A stretch of DNA of 64,000 bases from positions 2,012,501 to 2,076,500 of the forward strand of contig NZ_JAGE01000001.1 of assembly GCF_000526495.1 (NCBI RefSeq), in the 5' to 3' direction. Made by a program: the position numbers and the translations under genes. Source of the DNA: Ruminiclostridium josui JCM 17888 (GTDB taxonomy: Bacteria; Bacillota; Clostridia; Acetivibrionales; DSM-1351). Positions 53,432 through 63,518 of this stretch are shown in pieces; the first letter of the stretch is position 1, and each line of letters opens with the position of its first letter. The notes below the pieces were generated by a model. It worked only from the letters and a program-made list of their open reading frames with translations, did not search any database and had not been told where the DNA came from.

Positions 53432-53468
53432 TTTAAACCTGTACAAGTTGCAGGTTTAAATTGTATAA
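53432..53468 (+). promoter_or_regulatory. Promoter and overlapping palindrome of the GH9 gene
   Basis: TTTAAACCTG (53432-53441) and CAGGTTTAAA (53451-53460) form a perfect inverted repeat. It overlaps a possible -35 TGTACA (53440-53445) that stands 17 bases before a perfect TATAAT (53463-53468). This suggests a regulated promoter with an operator in place. Confidence 0.55.
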
Positions 53469-53616
53469 TTAAGAAAGTAAAGTAATATTTGTATTAATTT
53501 AAATTAGCAGTAATTCAATTCAACGTCCTACTTATAAACACACTTCACTTAATTGATATTATTCCAGCCGAAAACTCAAATTTTTAAAAAATTAAATTGG
53601 TAATGGAGGTATTATC

Positions 53617-55782
53617 ATGAGGAAAAATTTCCTTAAAACAACCAGCTTCATGCTAATAACATCACTGCTGTTGTCGCTATTTGTTTGTGCTCCGACAACT
53701 GCAAAAGCAGCTACTTCGCCACGTGCAGGAGGCGCGTATTACAACTATGGCGAAGCTATGCAGAAGGCAATTCTCTTTTATAAGGCCAATCGTCTTGGAG
53801 ACTTACCCGACGACTATATTTTACCCTACAGGGGCGATGCAGCAATGACTGACGGAGCGGATGTAGGCCTTGACTTAACTGGAGGATGGGCTGATGCCGG
53901 GGACGGAATAAAATTTACGCATCCTATGTCATATGCCGCAGGACAGTTGGGATGGGCAGTTTACGAATATCGTGATGCTTTTGAAAAATCAGGACAACTG
54001 GACGATATTCTTGATGAGATTAAGTGGGCTACAGACTTCTTTATCAAGGCACACCCAAGCCCGAATGTATTGTATTACATGTGTGGCTACGAAGATTCAG
54101 ACCATTCTGTATGGATACCTCATGAATTGTTGGATTACAAAACTGACAGAAAATCATTTAAGGTTGATACTACAACACCGGGGTCAGACGTAGCAGGCCA
54201 AACTGCGGCAGCATTGGCTATTGCATCAATTATTTTTGAGCCCACAGACCCAACATATGCAGAAACCTGTCTTACACATGCAAAGCAGCTGTTTGATTTT
54301 GGTTATACATACAGAGGAAAAAACCCTCTAAAAACACTATATCCATCAGGCAGTTATGTGGATGACCTTGCTTGGGGCGCAATATGGCTGTATATTAAAA
54401 CACAGGATTCAACATATCTTGACAAGGCAAAGGAAGTTCTCCCTGTGTCTATTTTAGGCGGACAGCATACCCACTGTTGGGATGATGTTAGCTACGGGGC
54501 AGCCCTCAAAATAGCTCAGGCAAGTCATGATGAGAGCTACGCTGCAATGGTTGAAAAGAATCTTGATTATTGGTTACCGGGAACAGGAATAAAATACACT
54601 CCGGGAGGACTTGCATGGCTTTCACAATGGGGCTCACTCCGCTATGCAACAACTGCAGCATTTTTAGCATTTGTTTGGGCTGATGACAAAACAATAGGAA
54701 CTGCTTCTAAAAAGCAGGCTTATCATGATTTTGCAGAAAGACAGGTAAACTATGCACTCGGTGATAATCCTCGTGGAGGTAGTTACGAAGTAGGATTCGG
54801 AGAAAATGCACCTGAACATCCTCACCACAGAACTGCCCATGGTTCATGGACAAGTATGCTTAACGTTCCAACCTTCCATAGACATATTCTTTACGGGGCT
54901 TTAGTAGGAGGACCTTCCTCAGATGACAGCTGGAAGGATGATATTAAGGATTATACATTAAATGAAGTAGCAACTGACTATAATGCAGGTTTTGTAGGAT
55001 GTCTGGCTAAAATGTACGATATGTACGGAGGAGATCCACTGGAAAATTGGCCAAAACCTGAAGATTTCAGATCACCTCAAGATAACCTGACAGAATATTT
55101 TACAAGGGGTTGGATTATTTATGAGGGCTACGGTAAGCTGAAAATTATGTTCCAGATAAATAACCGCTCAGCTTGGCCTGCAACAATGAAGGATAAGCTG
55201 TCAACTCGTTACTTTATGGACTTATCCGAGATATTTGAAGCCGGAGGTACGGTAGATGACGTACAACTAACCCTTGAGGACAGTCAGGGTGCAAAGCTTA
55301 TAGGACTAAAGCAATACAAGGATAATATATATTACTTTACACTAGATTTCACAGGTACACAGATAATGCCTGCTGAGTGGGAAATGTGCGAAAAAGATGC
55401 AACAGTACAAATCGAATACAAGAATGGTGTGGGTTCCAATGAAAATGACTGGTCATACCAGAACCTAAGCGATTCGCCAGACTTTGATGCGGTATCCTTT
55501 GCAGGAATGTCTAAGTACATACCAGTATATGACGATGGTAAGCTTCTTTGGGGAGAAGAACCAAACGGAGGTGAACCGGGCGAAGAGGAACCAGAAGTCA
55601 TGTACGGAGATATAAATAATGACGGAAATATAGATGCAATAGATTTTGCACTGCTCAAAAAAATACTTATGGGAGACACATCAGGAAACCTAAATCTGGT
55701 TGCCGCTGACTTCAACAAGGATGGCGATATAAATGCCATTGATTATGCGGCATTAAAGAGCTATTTACAGAGGGGTAATTAA
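53617..55782 (+). CDS. Cellulosomal endoglucanase: GH9-CBM3c-dockerin
   Basis: 721 residues, secreted. Order: signal peptide (1-31, ...APTTAKAA), GH9 (alpha/alpha)6 domain (about 36-470) with [10 protein letters not shown] (catalytic Asp near 93/96), [11 protein letters not shown] and the acid [13 protein letters not shown]3c (about 490-640, starting [22 protein letters not shown]); Gly/Glu/Pro linker; type I dockerin (about 658-721) with two Ca2+-binding repeats [18 protein letters not shown] and [20 protein letters not shown] at the specificity positions is the C. cellulolyticum pattern. CBM3c fusions act as processive endoglucanases. It is alone, not in a cel-type cluster. AATGGAGGT before the ATG. 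Confidence 0.95.
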   Translation: MRKNFLKTTSFMLITSLLLSLFVCAPTTAKAATSPRAGGAYYNYGEAMQKAILFYKANRLGDLPDDYILPYRGDAAMTDGADVGLDLTGGWADAGDGIKFTHPMSYAAGQLGWAVYEYRDAFEKSGQLDDILDEIKWATDFFIKAHPSPNVLYYMCGYEDSDHSVWIPHELLDYKTDRKSFKVDTTTPGSDVAGQTAAALAIASIIFEPTDPTYAETCLTHAKQLFDFGYTYRGKNPLKTLYPSGSYVDDLAWGAIWLYIKTQDSTYLDKAKEVLPVSILGGQHTHCWDDVSYGAALKIAQASHDESYAAMVEKNLDYWLPGTGIKYTPGGLAWLSQWGSLRYATTAAFLAFVWADDKTIGTASKKQAYHDFAERQVNYALGDNPRGGSYEVGFGENAPEHPHHRTAHGSWTSMLNVPTFHRHILYGALVGGPSSDDSWKDDIKDYTLNEVATDYNAGFVGCLAKMYDMYGGDPLENWPKPEDFRSPQDNLTEYFTRGWIIYEGYGKLKIMFQINNRSAWPATMKDKLSTRYFMDLSEIFEAGGTVDDVQLTLEDSQGAKLIGLKQYKDNIYYFTLDFTGTQIMPAEWEMCEKDATVQIEYKNGVGSNENDWSYQNLSDSPDFDAVSFAGMSKYIPVYDDGKLLWGEEPNGGEPGEEEPEVMYGDINNDGNIDAIDFALLKKILMGDTSGNLNLVAADFNKDGDINAIDYAALKSYLQRGN

Positions 55783-55810
55783 TAAAATGATTGTTTTAAC
55801 CTGACGTGAG

Positions 55811-56020
55811 TATAAATTGTATCAATGGGAGCTTGGTTAAAGATATTTGCAGATGTTTGTCGGCGAAGCATGGATATTTTACCGGAAAACCTTCAGGATG
55901 AAAGTTTTAGTGACACAATGAATCATGGATGATGAATGTGAGCGACGGTAAAATATCTTATGATGAGCCGCCAGAAACTCTTGCAAATATTTTGGAAGCA
56001 ACCATTGATATAATTTTATA
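55811..56020. repeat. ~210-bp imperfect palindrome in a convergent intergenic region
   Basis: Outer arms TATAAATTGTATCAATGG (55811-55828) and CCATTGATATAATTTTATA (56002-56020), middle arms GATATTTGCA and TTGCAAATAT, inner arms ATATTTTACCG (55874-55884) and CGGTAAAATAT (55945-55955). No reading frame and no T-run. It has the form of a MITE-like or large folded RNA/DNA element. Confidence 0.65.
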
Positions 56021-56046
56021 CGGGAGACATGCTTTGCAATAACCAT

Positions 56047-56634
56047 TTATTCTATAAACCCTTTAATCAAATCAAAGGCTTTTACAGCAGAATCCTTATT
56101 GTATTCGTTTGAATAGGAATCGGCGAAACCGTGGTTTCCTTTCAACACATGAACTTTAACACTGGACTTTTTAAAACCGCTGACAAAATTCTTTATATTA
56201 AAGGACTTTTCATGGCTTGGGAAAATAAGCAAAGAGGGGCAAGAAGGAGAAATATAGGCATAATCTCGTATTCTTGAGCCATAACAGCAGATGACGCCTG
56301 AAAAAGGGCCTGATTCACTGCAAAGCCATGCTATGGTAGCCCCAACACTAAAGCCAACTAAAAAAATACGTTTATAGTCACTCTCAAATTGCTTTGCTAA
56401 GTTAAGGACAATATCAGTTCCCATGTCAAAACCAACATTGTCAAAGAAGTACCTATAGGCGGTTTCTTCATCATTATAATCAAAAGGATTTTTCAGACCA
56501 CACAAATCAGGACATACAACATCATAGCCATCCATGACAAATCTGTTGGCAGTATCTTTTATAAAGGAGTTGACACCGTAAATTTCATGTATAAGGATTA
56601 TTAAATTTTCAGAATTTTTAATTATACTTAACAT
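56047..56634 (-). CDS. Dienelactone-hydrolase-like alpha/beta hydrolase
   Basis: 195 residues. DLH-family features: IILIHEIYGVNSFIKD, the elbow GFSVGATIAW with Ser instead of the usual Cys, YGSRIRDY, and the His in KGNHGFAD. With Ser as nucleophile it may be an esterase rather than a true dienelactone hydrolase. Start at 56634; the upstream site (GAGGAAT) is good. It is convergent with the GH9 gene. Confidence 0.85.
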   Translation of the reverse strand: MLSIIKNSENLIILIHEIYGVNSFIKDTANRFVMDGYDVVCPDLCGLKNPFDYNDEETAYRYFFDNVGFDMGTDIVLNLAKQFESDYKRIFLVGFSVGATIAWLCSESGPFSGVICCYGSRIRDYAYISPSCPSLLIFPSHEKSFNIKNFVSGFKKSSVKVHVLKGNHGFADSYSNEYNKDSAVKAFDLIKGFIE

Positions 56635-56744
56635 AATTCCTCGTCTAATCCATTTCTTTACAAATATAATATACTACACATTTGTTGACACTCAAAAGAA
56701 GAAAAAGTAAACTTTAAATAAAATACAAAACTGGGAGAAACCAC

Positions 56745-56892
56745 ATGGAAACAAGGTCAGAAAAGGCTCAGCAGTTGTTTAAACAGGGATATAACTTATA
56801 TAAAACGTCCATGTGCTGAATATGTAAAATGTGCCGCTGAAATAATGGAACAATACATAAACGATAAAAAAGCAGAGGCTGTATCCAAATAG
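56745..56892 (+). pseudogene. Deleted remnant of a C_GCAxxG_C_C-type small protein gene
   Basis: It starts normally (GGGAGAAACCAC before the ATG; METRSEKAQQLFKQGYN) but stops after 24 codons; in another frame the expected C-terminus follows (CAEYVKCAAEIMEQYINDKKAEAVSK). The central Cys-rich core, about 90 residues in the family, is missing. It ends in a terminator-like stem GCAGAG / CTCTGC followed by TTTT (56873-56905). Confidence 0.6.
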
Positions 56893-56913
56893 CGTCTCTG
56901 CTTTTCAAATTTA

Positions 56914-58769
56914 CTATTTAAATGTATTATCTACTCTTAAAGCTCTTGCAGAATTGAGAATTGCTATTACAGATACGCCAACATCTGCAAATACTGCTTC
57001 CCAAAGATTTGATATGCCAAAGGCACCCATTACCAAAACAATCGCCTTAACTCCGAGAGCAAAAACAATATTCTGATTAACTATACGGAGGTTTTTTTGG
57101 AGATAGCTATGGCAGTGGCTATTTTTGAAGGCTCATCATTCATGATTACCACGTCAGCCGCTTCAATAGCAGCGTCAGAGCCAAGACCTCCCATGGCGAT
57201 TCCAATATCTGCCCTTGAAAGAACAGGAGCATCATTTATACCATCCCCTACAAAAGCCAAATTACCTTTTGGAGACTTTTCAGCTAGAAGTTTTTCAACT
57301 TTCTCAACCTTATCTACAGGAAGAAGCTCAGTATACACCTCATCAATACCCAACTTTCGGGCAACTGCTTCACCTACATCCTTTGCATCCCCTGTAAGCA
57401 TTACTGTCTTATTTATTCCAGATGCTTTGAGCATTGTGATGGCAGATGAGGAATCTTCCTTTATTTCATCTGAAATAACTATATAACCCGCATAAACTCC
57501 ATTTACCGTTACATGTACAACTGTTCCTACGGTTTTATTTTTAATATACTTAACGCCTATTTTTTCCATTAGCTTGGAATTACCAGCATAAACCGTTTTC
57601 CCGTCAACAACTGCTCTAACACCGTGACCAGGCATTTCTTCGACATCTGTAATTTTGGAAGTATCAATTTCAGATTTATAAGCATTTTTCAAAGACTGAG
57701 AAATAGGGTGGTTTGAATAACTTTCAGCGTAGGCGGTAAGCTGCAATAATTCTGTATCTGAAATATCTATGGGACTAATTTCAGTAACCTTAAAAGTTCC
57801 TTTTGTAAGTGTTCCTGTTTTATCAAAAACAACCAGTTGGGTATCTGCAAGAGCTTCCAAATAGTTGCCGCCCTTTATGAGAATACCAAGTTTTGAGGCC
57901 CCGCCTATACCTCCAAAGAAGCCCAAAGGAATAGAGATTACAAGTGCACAGGGACAAGAAACAACCAAAAAAGTTAATGCCCTGTATATCCAGTCACTGA
58001 AGGTTGCTCCCGGGACAAGCAGCGGCGGTAGCACTGCAAGAATGGCTGCCACTATAACAACAACGGGAGTGTAATACCTTGCAAATCTGGTGATGAAATT
58101 TTCTCGTTTTGCTTTTTTGCTGCTTGCATTTTCCACCAAGTCAAGAATTTTAGAAACAGTGGACTCACCAAATTCTTTGGTAACTTGAATTGTGAGAAGG
58201 CCGTTGAGATTTATACATCCGCTTAGAACCTCGCTGCCCATATTAATTTCCCTTGGTACAGATTCCCCTGTTAATGCAGAGGTATCAACCAATGAATTAC
58301 CTTCTATGACTTTACCGTCGAGGGGTATCTTTTCACCTGCTTTAACAACTATAATTTCATTTATTGAAACTTCCTCAGGATCTACTGTAAATAGTTCTCC
58401 GTTACGCTTAACGTTTGCATAATCAGGGCGGATATCCATTAACGAAGATATGGATTTTCTTGAACGGTTAACGGCATAATTCTGAAACATTTCTCCAACC
58501 TGATAAAATAGCATTACAGAAACAGCTTCTGGATACTCTCCCACGAAAAACGCACCTATTGTTGCAATACTCATTAAAAAGTTCTCATCAAATACCTGAC
58601 CGTGTAAAATATTTCTGACTGCTCTCCATAAAACATCTCCGCCGATTATAAAGTAGGCTGCAAGAAAAAATGCAAGATTAATATAAGACGGAAATGATGC
58701 TGCCACTGCAATTATAAGAACCAAAATTCCTATACTTATACGGATAATTTCCTTTTTAGCTATACTCAT
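56914..58769 (-). pseudogene. P1B-type heavy-metal ATPase gene, frameshifted in an A7 tract
   Basis: Zn/Cd/Pb-type efflux ATPase. Features in order: actuator TGES, VVSCPCALVIS membrane CPC, the phosphorylation site FDKTGTLTKGTF, HP motif SNHPISQSL and hinge VGDGINDAPVLSRADIGIAMG. The frame stops early after AISKKTSV (57081). Just before, the coding strand has seven A (T7 at 57092-57098); one more A restores LRIVNQNIVFALGVKAIVLV and the C-terminal membrane helices to a stop at 56914, giving about 618 residues. Start at 58769 after AAGGAG. The N-terminal metal-binding domain is encoded separately just upstream. The shortened 562-residue product would lack the last helix pair and is probably inactive unless slippage occurs. 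Confidence 0.85.
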
Positions 58770-58801
58770 AAAAATCTCCTTGTAAATAAAAGTTACCAAT
58801 A

Positions 58802-59020
58802 TTACATATTTACAGTACAGTCAGGTTCAAATTTTTTTATTATTTTCTGTACGGATATCATAATATCGTTAAAACTCTCGTCAACTGCATCTATAGTAAG
58901 TTTCTGCATCATAAAGTTAACAGTGGCACTATTAACGCCCTCCAACTTATTGATTTCTCTTTCCATTTTAGAAGCACAGTTTGCACAGCCTAAATTATTA
59001 AGTCTATAATTTTTTTTCAT
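58802..59020 (-). CDS. Heavy-metal-associated (HMA) domain protein
   Basis: 72 residues, a single ferredoxin-like HMA domain with the metal-binding GCANCASK motif. It acts as metal chaperone or detached N-domain of the ATPase encoded next. GGGAGAG precedes the ATG. It is 30 bases after the ArsR gene and 32 before the ATPase start. Confidence 0.92.
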   Translation of the reverse strand: MKKNYRLNNLGCANCASKMEREINKLEGVNSATVNFMMQKLTIDAVDESFNDIMISVQKIIKKFEPDCTVNM

Positions 59021-59050
59021 AATAAATCTCTCCCCATTCTTATTAGCAAA

Positions 59051-59413
59051 TTATTCTTCAATATGTTCAAAACCCTGGTCAATTATTGCTCTTACATGTG
59101 AATCAGACAATGAATAAAAAATAGTCTTTCCGTCGCGTTTTGACTTAACCAGTTTTGCCTGTTTTAATATGCGCAACTGGTGGGAAATAGCTGACTGACT
59201 CATGTTCAGCAGTTGGGCAATATCACAAACACACATTTCTGCCTGAAAAAGAACATACAAAATTTTGATTCTTGTGGTATCACCAAAGATTTTAAATAGT
59301 TCTGCAAGATCATATAACTGAGTCTCTTTAGGCAAATTTGACAGTACCTGATCTATTACCTCTTTATGAAGACATATATACTCGCAGCGTTCAATATCTT
59401 TATCTGTATTCAT
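59051..59413 (-). CDS. ArsR/SmtB metal-responsive repressor (CadC/CmtR type)
   Basis: About 120 residues. Winged HTH of the ArsR family: AELFKIFGDTTRIKILYVLFQAEMCVCDIAQLLNMSQSAISHQLRILKQAKLVKSKRDGKTIFYSL. The CVCD motif in the recognition helix (alpha-3) supplies Cd/Pb ligands, and an N-terminal Cys (RCEYICLH) may complete the site as in CadC. ATG at 59413 follows AAGGAATG; the frame extends 14 codons upstream without a site. First gene of the metal-efflux operon; the palindrome at 59468-59487 is its likely operator. Confidence 0.92.
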   Translation of the reverse strand: MNTDKDIERCEYICLHKEVIDQVLSNLPKETQLYDLAELFKIFGDTTRIKILYVLFQAEMCVCDIAQLLNMSQSAISHQLRILKQAKLVKSKRDGKTIFYSLSDSHVRAIIDQGFEHIEE

Positions 59414-59467
59414 AAAACATTCCTTTCCTATCTTAATACAAGTTAAGTGTACCATTTACATACGTTC

Positions 59468-59487
59468 ATATGAATGATTGTTCATAT
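59468..59487 (-). promoter_or_regulatory. ArsR-type operator
   Basis: ATATGAA TGATTG TTCATAT, a perfect 7-6-7 inverted repeat about 55 bases before the repressor gene, matching the ArsR/SmtB operator form. Confidence 0.75.
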
Positions 59488-59642
59488 ATAATAATATACT
59501 TTGATATTTAGAAAGTCAACCAGAAATTTTCAAAAATAAACCAATTTTTTTACATAAAAATTCATGGCAAGGAAGCTGTACAAGCCCCAAATGAAATTTG
59601 GTTGCATATTATGCAATAAAAAGTTAATTTGGAGTGATTTTT

Positions 59643-60452
59643 TTGACTAAATTTCATATTGGAGATATTGTAATCAGAAGGTCTTATGGAGGAGACATAC
59701 TTTTTAGGATTGTAAACATAAAGACAAATTTTAACGGATCGGAATCATATGTATTAAGAGGTTTGTCATATAGAATAGAAGCTGATTCACAGGGAGACGA
59801 CCTTATTAAACAGGATGCAAGAACAGCATATACCAGGGCAATAAATGAACTTGATCAGGTTAAGAAAAGCATTGATTGTTGCAGACCTGTATTCAAATCA
59901 TTTCTATCCAGAATCAAGCACAGACCTGGAAGAATACTTCATATAGACTCAGCAGAGGACTTTATGAACCAATGTTTGGACTTTTATAAGAAAAGTAAGA
60001 TTAGTTGTTTCGGTAAATGGGTAAGTGAAAATAGACAGCCTTCGGTAGTAAAGCAGTATCTGCAAGCGTATAAACCGGATATACTGGTACTGACAGGACA
60101 TGATGGTTTGAAAAAGGGCGCCAGTAATTTTCAGTCTTTAGACAGCTATGCCAATTCAGCATATTTTATTGAATCAGTGAAAATTGCTAGAAGTTATGAA
60201 CCTGATCCTGATAAGCTATGTATCTTTGCAGGGGCATGTCAGTCGTATTTTGAGGCAATTATGCAGGCGGGAGCCAATTTTGCCAGCTCACCTAAAAGAA
60301 TTTTGATAAATGCACTAGACCCGGCAATTGTTGCGCAGAAAGTGTCCGTTACAGATAACTCAGTTATACTTTCTCCTGAATCGGTAATAGAACTAACAAT
60401 AACAGGAAGTGCCGGTATTGGAGGAAAAGATACAAGAGGGCAGATGAGATAA
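59643..60452 (+). CDS. yabG: Sporulation-specific protease YabG
   Basis: About 269 residues. Starts TKFHIGDIVIRRSYGGDILFRI with the small beta-barrel of the family, followed by GRILHIDSAEDFMNQCLDFY, YKPDILVLTGHDGLKK with the catalytic His-Asp region, and FAGACQSYFEAIMQAGANFASSP. In sporulating bacteria YabG, made in the mother cell, processes coat proteins (and in clostridia the germination proteins). TTG start at 59643 behind TTTGGAGTGA; a GTG three codons earlier lies in that site. Confidence 0.95.
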   Translation: MTKFHIGDIVIRRSYGGDILFRIVNIKTNFNGSESYVLRGLSYRIEADSQGDDLIKQDARTAYTRAINELDQVKKSIDCCRPVFKSFLSRIKHRPGRILHIDSAEDFMNQCLDFYKKSKISCFGKWVSENRQPSVVKQYLQAYKPDILVLTGHDGLKKGASNFQSLDSYANSAYFIESVKIARSYEPDPDKLCIFAGACQSYFEAIMQAGANFASSPKRILINALDPAIVAQKVSVTDNSVILSPESVIELTITGSAGIGGKDTRGQMR

Positions 60453-60799
60453 TTTGTCGAGCATTGTCCAACTTCATATACATTAAAAGGGTTGTTGTAA
60501 AATTAATTTTTTTCTTGTTTAACATATACGGGGGTACTGATGTTAAAAGAGAAAAACTTTATGATTTGCAACAGCCTTTTTTAATGCATAAAAAAAATGC
60601 CCGGCAAAGCCGGAACATTTTTAGGGGGTTAAAATGTATTTTGTGGGGTCAGTTATAGTTATTGCCTTATTTAAATTTTCTTATACATTTCTTTAAAAAT
60701 AAAAAAGAATATACATTCTAAAAAGTGTTCATGATATAATACTTAAAATAATACTAAATTTTACATGTAAATACATTTGAAAAATGTGGGGGATAGTTT
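60453..60799. other. Intergenic region after yabG
   Basis: About 347 bases. Contains a small terminator CCGGC AAA GCCGG with flanking AAATG/CATTT and T-run (60596-60621). A short frame of 14 codons at 60540 has GGGGGT upstream but I do not count it. No other feature seen. Confidence 0.5.
60596..60621 (+). terminator. Terminator after yabG
   Basis: AATG-CCGGC AAA GCCGG-CATTTTT. Confidence 0.75.
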
Positions 60800-61786
60800 G
60801 TGAAAAAAAGAATTTTAGCTATACTGCTTATTTTTGCATTTGTTTCTGCTTCATTTATGGGGGTTGATGCAAAAAGTGCCCGCTCTTTCGTAAAAAGCAG
60901 CAAGTCTTTTTCAAAATCTTTTAGCAGCTATAAGAGTTCTTCATCAAGGAGTTCAGGTATTTTTAGCTCGTCAAAGTCTAAAAGCAGTACTTCAAAAAGT
61001 AGCTCAAAGAGTTTCAGCTTATTTGGCTCATCTAAATCTAAAAGCAGCAGTTCAAGAAGTGCTCCGGGTTCAAAATCCTATACCGGGTCATCTAGCAAAA
61101 AAGCCAATACTTCAGGGTTTACTGCCAAAGCAGCGTCAAAAAAGAAATCCTATATGCAGGATACCTACAAGAGCCAGGTTTCAAGTAAAAATTATAAAAC
61201 CTATAAGCAAAAACTCAATAGCCAACAGCAAAAGGTTTATACCGATTCCATGAAAAAAAGTTATGGCTCAGCTTCAAGGAAAATGAATTTTGAGGATGCA
61301 TTGAAAACTCGGGCGTCCAGAATAAATATATTTAACAGCAGGCCTATTTTGATTAATGTAAACCGCTCCATATTCAGTAGTCCTTTTTCTTACGGATATG
61401 CATATGTAGGTCCGTGGGATTTGTGGTTTTTGATGAGGGCATCTGATTTATTCTGGTATCATCACTGGGATGAAATTTCACCTTATAAGAATTATTTTGA
61501 TCAGAATCAGTATGAACAAATGGAAAAAAGGGTAGAGGAGTTGGAGAAACAGGGAGTGCAGAGAGACACGAATTATATGGAAGAAGGAGTAGACCCGGAT
61601 TTACAGCTTTCACAGCAATACCAGGAGCAGAATCCTGATAAGTTATATTATACGGATAAGTATCCTGCAAAAAATACTGGGGCAGTTGTAGTAGTTATTA
61701 TAATTACGTCAGTAGCTTTGATAATTGTAATAAGAAAACTGTCAAAGCCAAAACCTAAAAATCCACGCAGCAGCAGAATATATTAG
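60800..61786 (+). CDS. Ser/Lys-rich secreted or membrane protein
   Basis: 328 residues. Signal peptide (MKKRILAILLIFAFVSASFMGVDAK), a low-complexity Ser/Lys stretch to about residue 130 (SSKSKSSTSKSSSKSF), a more ordered middle with PFSYGYAYVGPWDLWFLMRASDLFWYHHW, and a C-terminal membrane helix (GAVVVVIIITSVALIIVI) before a short basic tail. GTG start after GGGGGAT. Together with the two following genes it forms an operon (27 and 19 bases apart). The arrangement recalls yjfM-yjfK-yjfL-type loci in enterobacteria; the role is unknown. Confidence 0.75.
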   Translation: MKKRILAILLIFAFVSASFMGVDAKSARSFVKSSKSFSKSFSSYKSSSSRSSGIFSSSKSKSSTSKSSSKSFSLFGSSKSKSSSSRSAPGSKSYTGSSSKKANTSGFTAKAASKKKSYMQDTYKSQVSSKNYKTYKQKLNSQQQKVYTDSMKKSYGSASRKMNFEDALKTRASRINIFNSRPILINVNRSIFSSPFSYGYAYVGPWDLWFLMRASDLFWYHHWDEISPYKNYFDQNQYEQMEKRVEELEKQGVQRDTNYMEEGVDPDLQLSQQYQEQNPDKLYYTDKYPAKNTGAVVVVIIITSVALIIVIRKLSKPKPKNPRSSRIY

Positions 61787-61813
61787 ACTTTTAAACTTTA
61801 AAAGGAATAGGAC

Positions 61814-62416
61814 GTGATGACTTTGTTCGGTTTCAAAAAAAAGGGTGGTCAGGATATACAGAATCCTTTGAATATCAATAAAAACTCAATGATTGAATTT
61901 AAACTTAAGGAACTTGAAGAACAGGGATTTTTCTGTTTTGGGAAAATTATACAAATGGATATAGGCCAGAGGCCTTTTACTAGATACCTGGTTTATTCTA
62001 GATCAGAAGAGACGGAATATGTTTTTGAGGTGTACAAGGGGGAAGAAGAAGGCCAGTTGGAAACCTACGTTTACTTTCTGGATGATACGATTCCGTTCTC
62101 AGAAGAATTTTTGGAGGTTGTGGGCCAGAAGTGTATAACCACTCCTGATGGAACGGAGTATGAAAGGTGTACAACGCCGGAATATGATTATAGGATAGAC
62201 GGTGTACAGGGCTCCATAAAGGTTTATGATCTCAACTCGGAAAAAATAGAATACGAATCGGAAGTAGAGGTGTGGGACTATCAACGTGATGCCGAAGGTA
62301 TTACAGAGTACCTTAATATAGAAATGCTTAAGACAAACGGGATGTTTCGAATTTTTATAGGCCAGAGGCTTGAAGGCTCACTATACAAAGTATACCAAGG
62401 AATGGAAGAAAAATAG
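61814..62416 (+). CDS. DUF2491-like (YjfK-type) protein
   Basis: 200 residues, soluble, acidic, no signal peptide. Pattern EFKLKELEEQGFFCFGKIIQMDIGQRPFTRYLVYSR then a Glu-rich segment and WDYQRDAEGITEYLNIEM ... FRIFIGQRLEGSLYKVYQ resembles the DUF2491 family, but I judge this from memory of the family shape. It stands between the Ser-rich protein and a DUF350 membrane protein. Function not known. Confidence 0.55.
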   Translation: MMTLFGFKKKGGQDIQNPLNINKNSMIEFKLKELEEQGFFCFGKIIQMDIGQRPFTRYLVYSRSEETEYVFEVYKGEEEGQLETYVYFLDDTIPFSEEFLEVVGQKCITTPDGTEYERCTTPEYDYRIDGVQGSIKVYDLNSEKIEYESEVEVWDYQRDAEGITEYLNIEMLKTNGMFRIFIGQRLEGSLYKVYQGMEEK

Positions 62417-62435
62417 CTTTTAGGAGGATAATAGA

Positions 62436-63335
62436 ATGTTTGAATACTTTAGTTTTTTCTTGAAAGACTTGTCATTTAGTTTTGTAATACTAACGGTTGG
62501 TTTTATATTAGGATGGATTATTTATAATAATTTAGTTCTTAGAGATGTTTCCCTTAAAGATGCACTGTTTAATAAGGATAACTTTGCAGCATGGATAGAG
62601 TTTATCGGAGCTTTTGTATTTCCGGTACTTTATCTTTCGTCACATGCCATAAAGGGGGCTGCCAGTGACAATATATTTGTTGATCTTGCGGTTTGTACCG
62701 GTTATACCGTCTTTTACATAGTAATATTAACAGTATTAAGGCTTCTGTCCAAATCAATAGTAAGTTTGATAAATGCTGAAGATGATCACGGCAAGGTGTG
62801 TCTGAATAAAGAGATATGTGAGCAGAAAAACGTTGGCGCAGCGCTGTTTTCCGTTACTCTTTCAGTTATATTTGTGTCTTTTATAAAGTACATAGATTTT
62901 ATAGATATAATTGAAGGGATTGGAGCATCAATACTAATAAAGGTTCTGTTGTTTATATTGTTTGTTTTAGTTGCAATGGTGTGCTACAGCATAGTTTTGA
63001 GGAAAAAGACTACTCTGTTTAAGGAAATATTTATAGACAATAATGCAGCTGCTGGTATCGGACTTTTGGGGTTTATTTTTGCGGTGCAGACAATTGTTTC
63101 TGGAATAATTGATGCATATACAACGGATTTTGAGATAATTACAGTGGCTTTGGTAATTGCTGTTTGTCTTGTGATATATGGAATATTATCTGTATTGTTT
63201 AAGAGAATTTTTACAGCTATAGTAAAAGTGGATGTATGGAATGAAATATACGAACAGAATAACGTGGGGGCAGCAATTGGACAGGCTGCACTTTACATTG
63301 GTATTGCCATGATAATAGTGAATTTCATAATGTAA
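62436..63335 (+). CDS. DUF350-type membrane protein
   Basis: 299 residues with about eight hydrophobic segments in four similar pairs. Each repeat opens with an Asn- and Ala-rich segment (NKDNFAAWIEFIGAF, EQKNVGAALFSVTLS, DNNAAAGIGLLGFIF, EQNNVGAAIGQAALY), the DUF350 hallmark. Two DUF350 domains are therefore fused, in accord with the YjfL-like family being twice as long in some bacteria. TAGGAGGATA before the ATG. Last gene of the operon. Confidence 0.75.
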   Translation: MFEYFSFFLKDLSFSFVILTVGFILGWIIYNNLVLRDVSLKDALFNKDNFAAWIEFIGAFVFPVLYLSSHAIKGAASDNIFVDLAVCTGYTVFYIVILTVLRLLSKSIVSLINAEDDHGKVCLNKEICEQKNVGAALFSVTLSVIFVSFIKYIDFIDIIEGIGASILIKVLLFILFVLVAMVCYSIVLRKKTTLFKEIFIDNNAAAGIGLLGFIFAVQTIVSGIIDAYTTDFEIITVALVIAVCLVIYGILSVLFKRIFTAIVKVDVWNEIYEQNNVGAAIGQAALYIGIAMIIVNFIM

Positions 63336-63518
63336 ATTCACAATATTAGTAAGGGGAACAAGTAACTCTACATACATTCACACATTGTTAATATTTGTTA
63401 TACAATTTTAATAATCAGACTTAGAAATTAGTGGTATAATACAAAGTGTAAAGCCATTAAAAGCTTTTTCATTTTGTTCCTCCTTTAAACATATTTATTT
63501 TATTTTTTGTTACATAGG

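Noticed and set aside
60464-60658. 64-codon frame after yabG
   Set aside because: No ribosome site at the first codon and the frame crosses a terminator hairpin.
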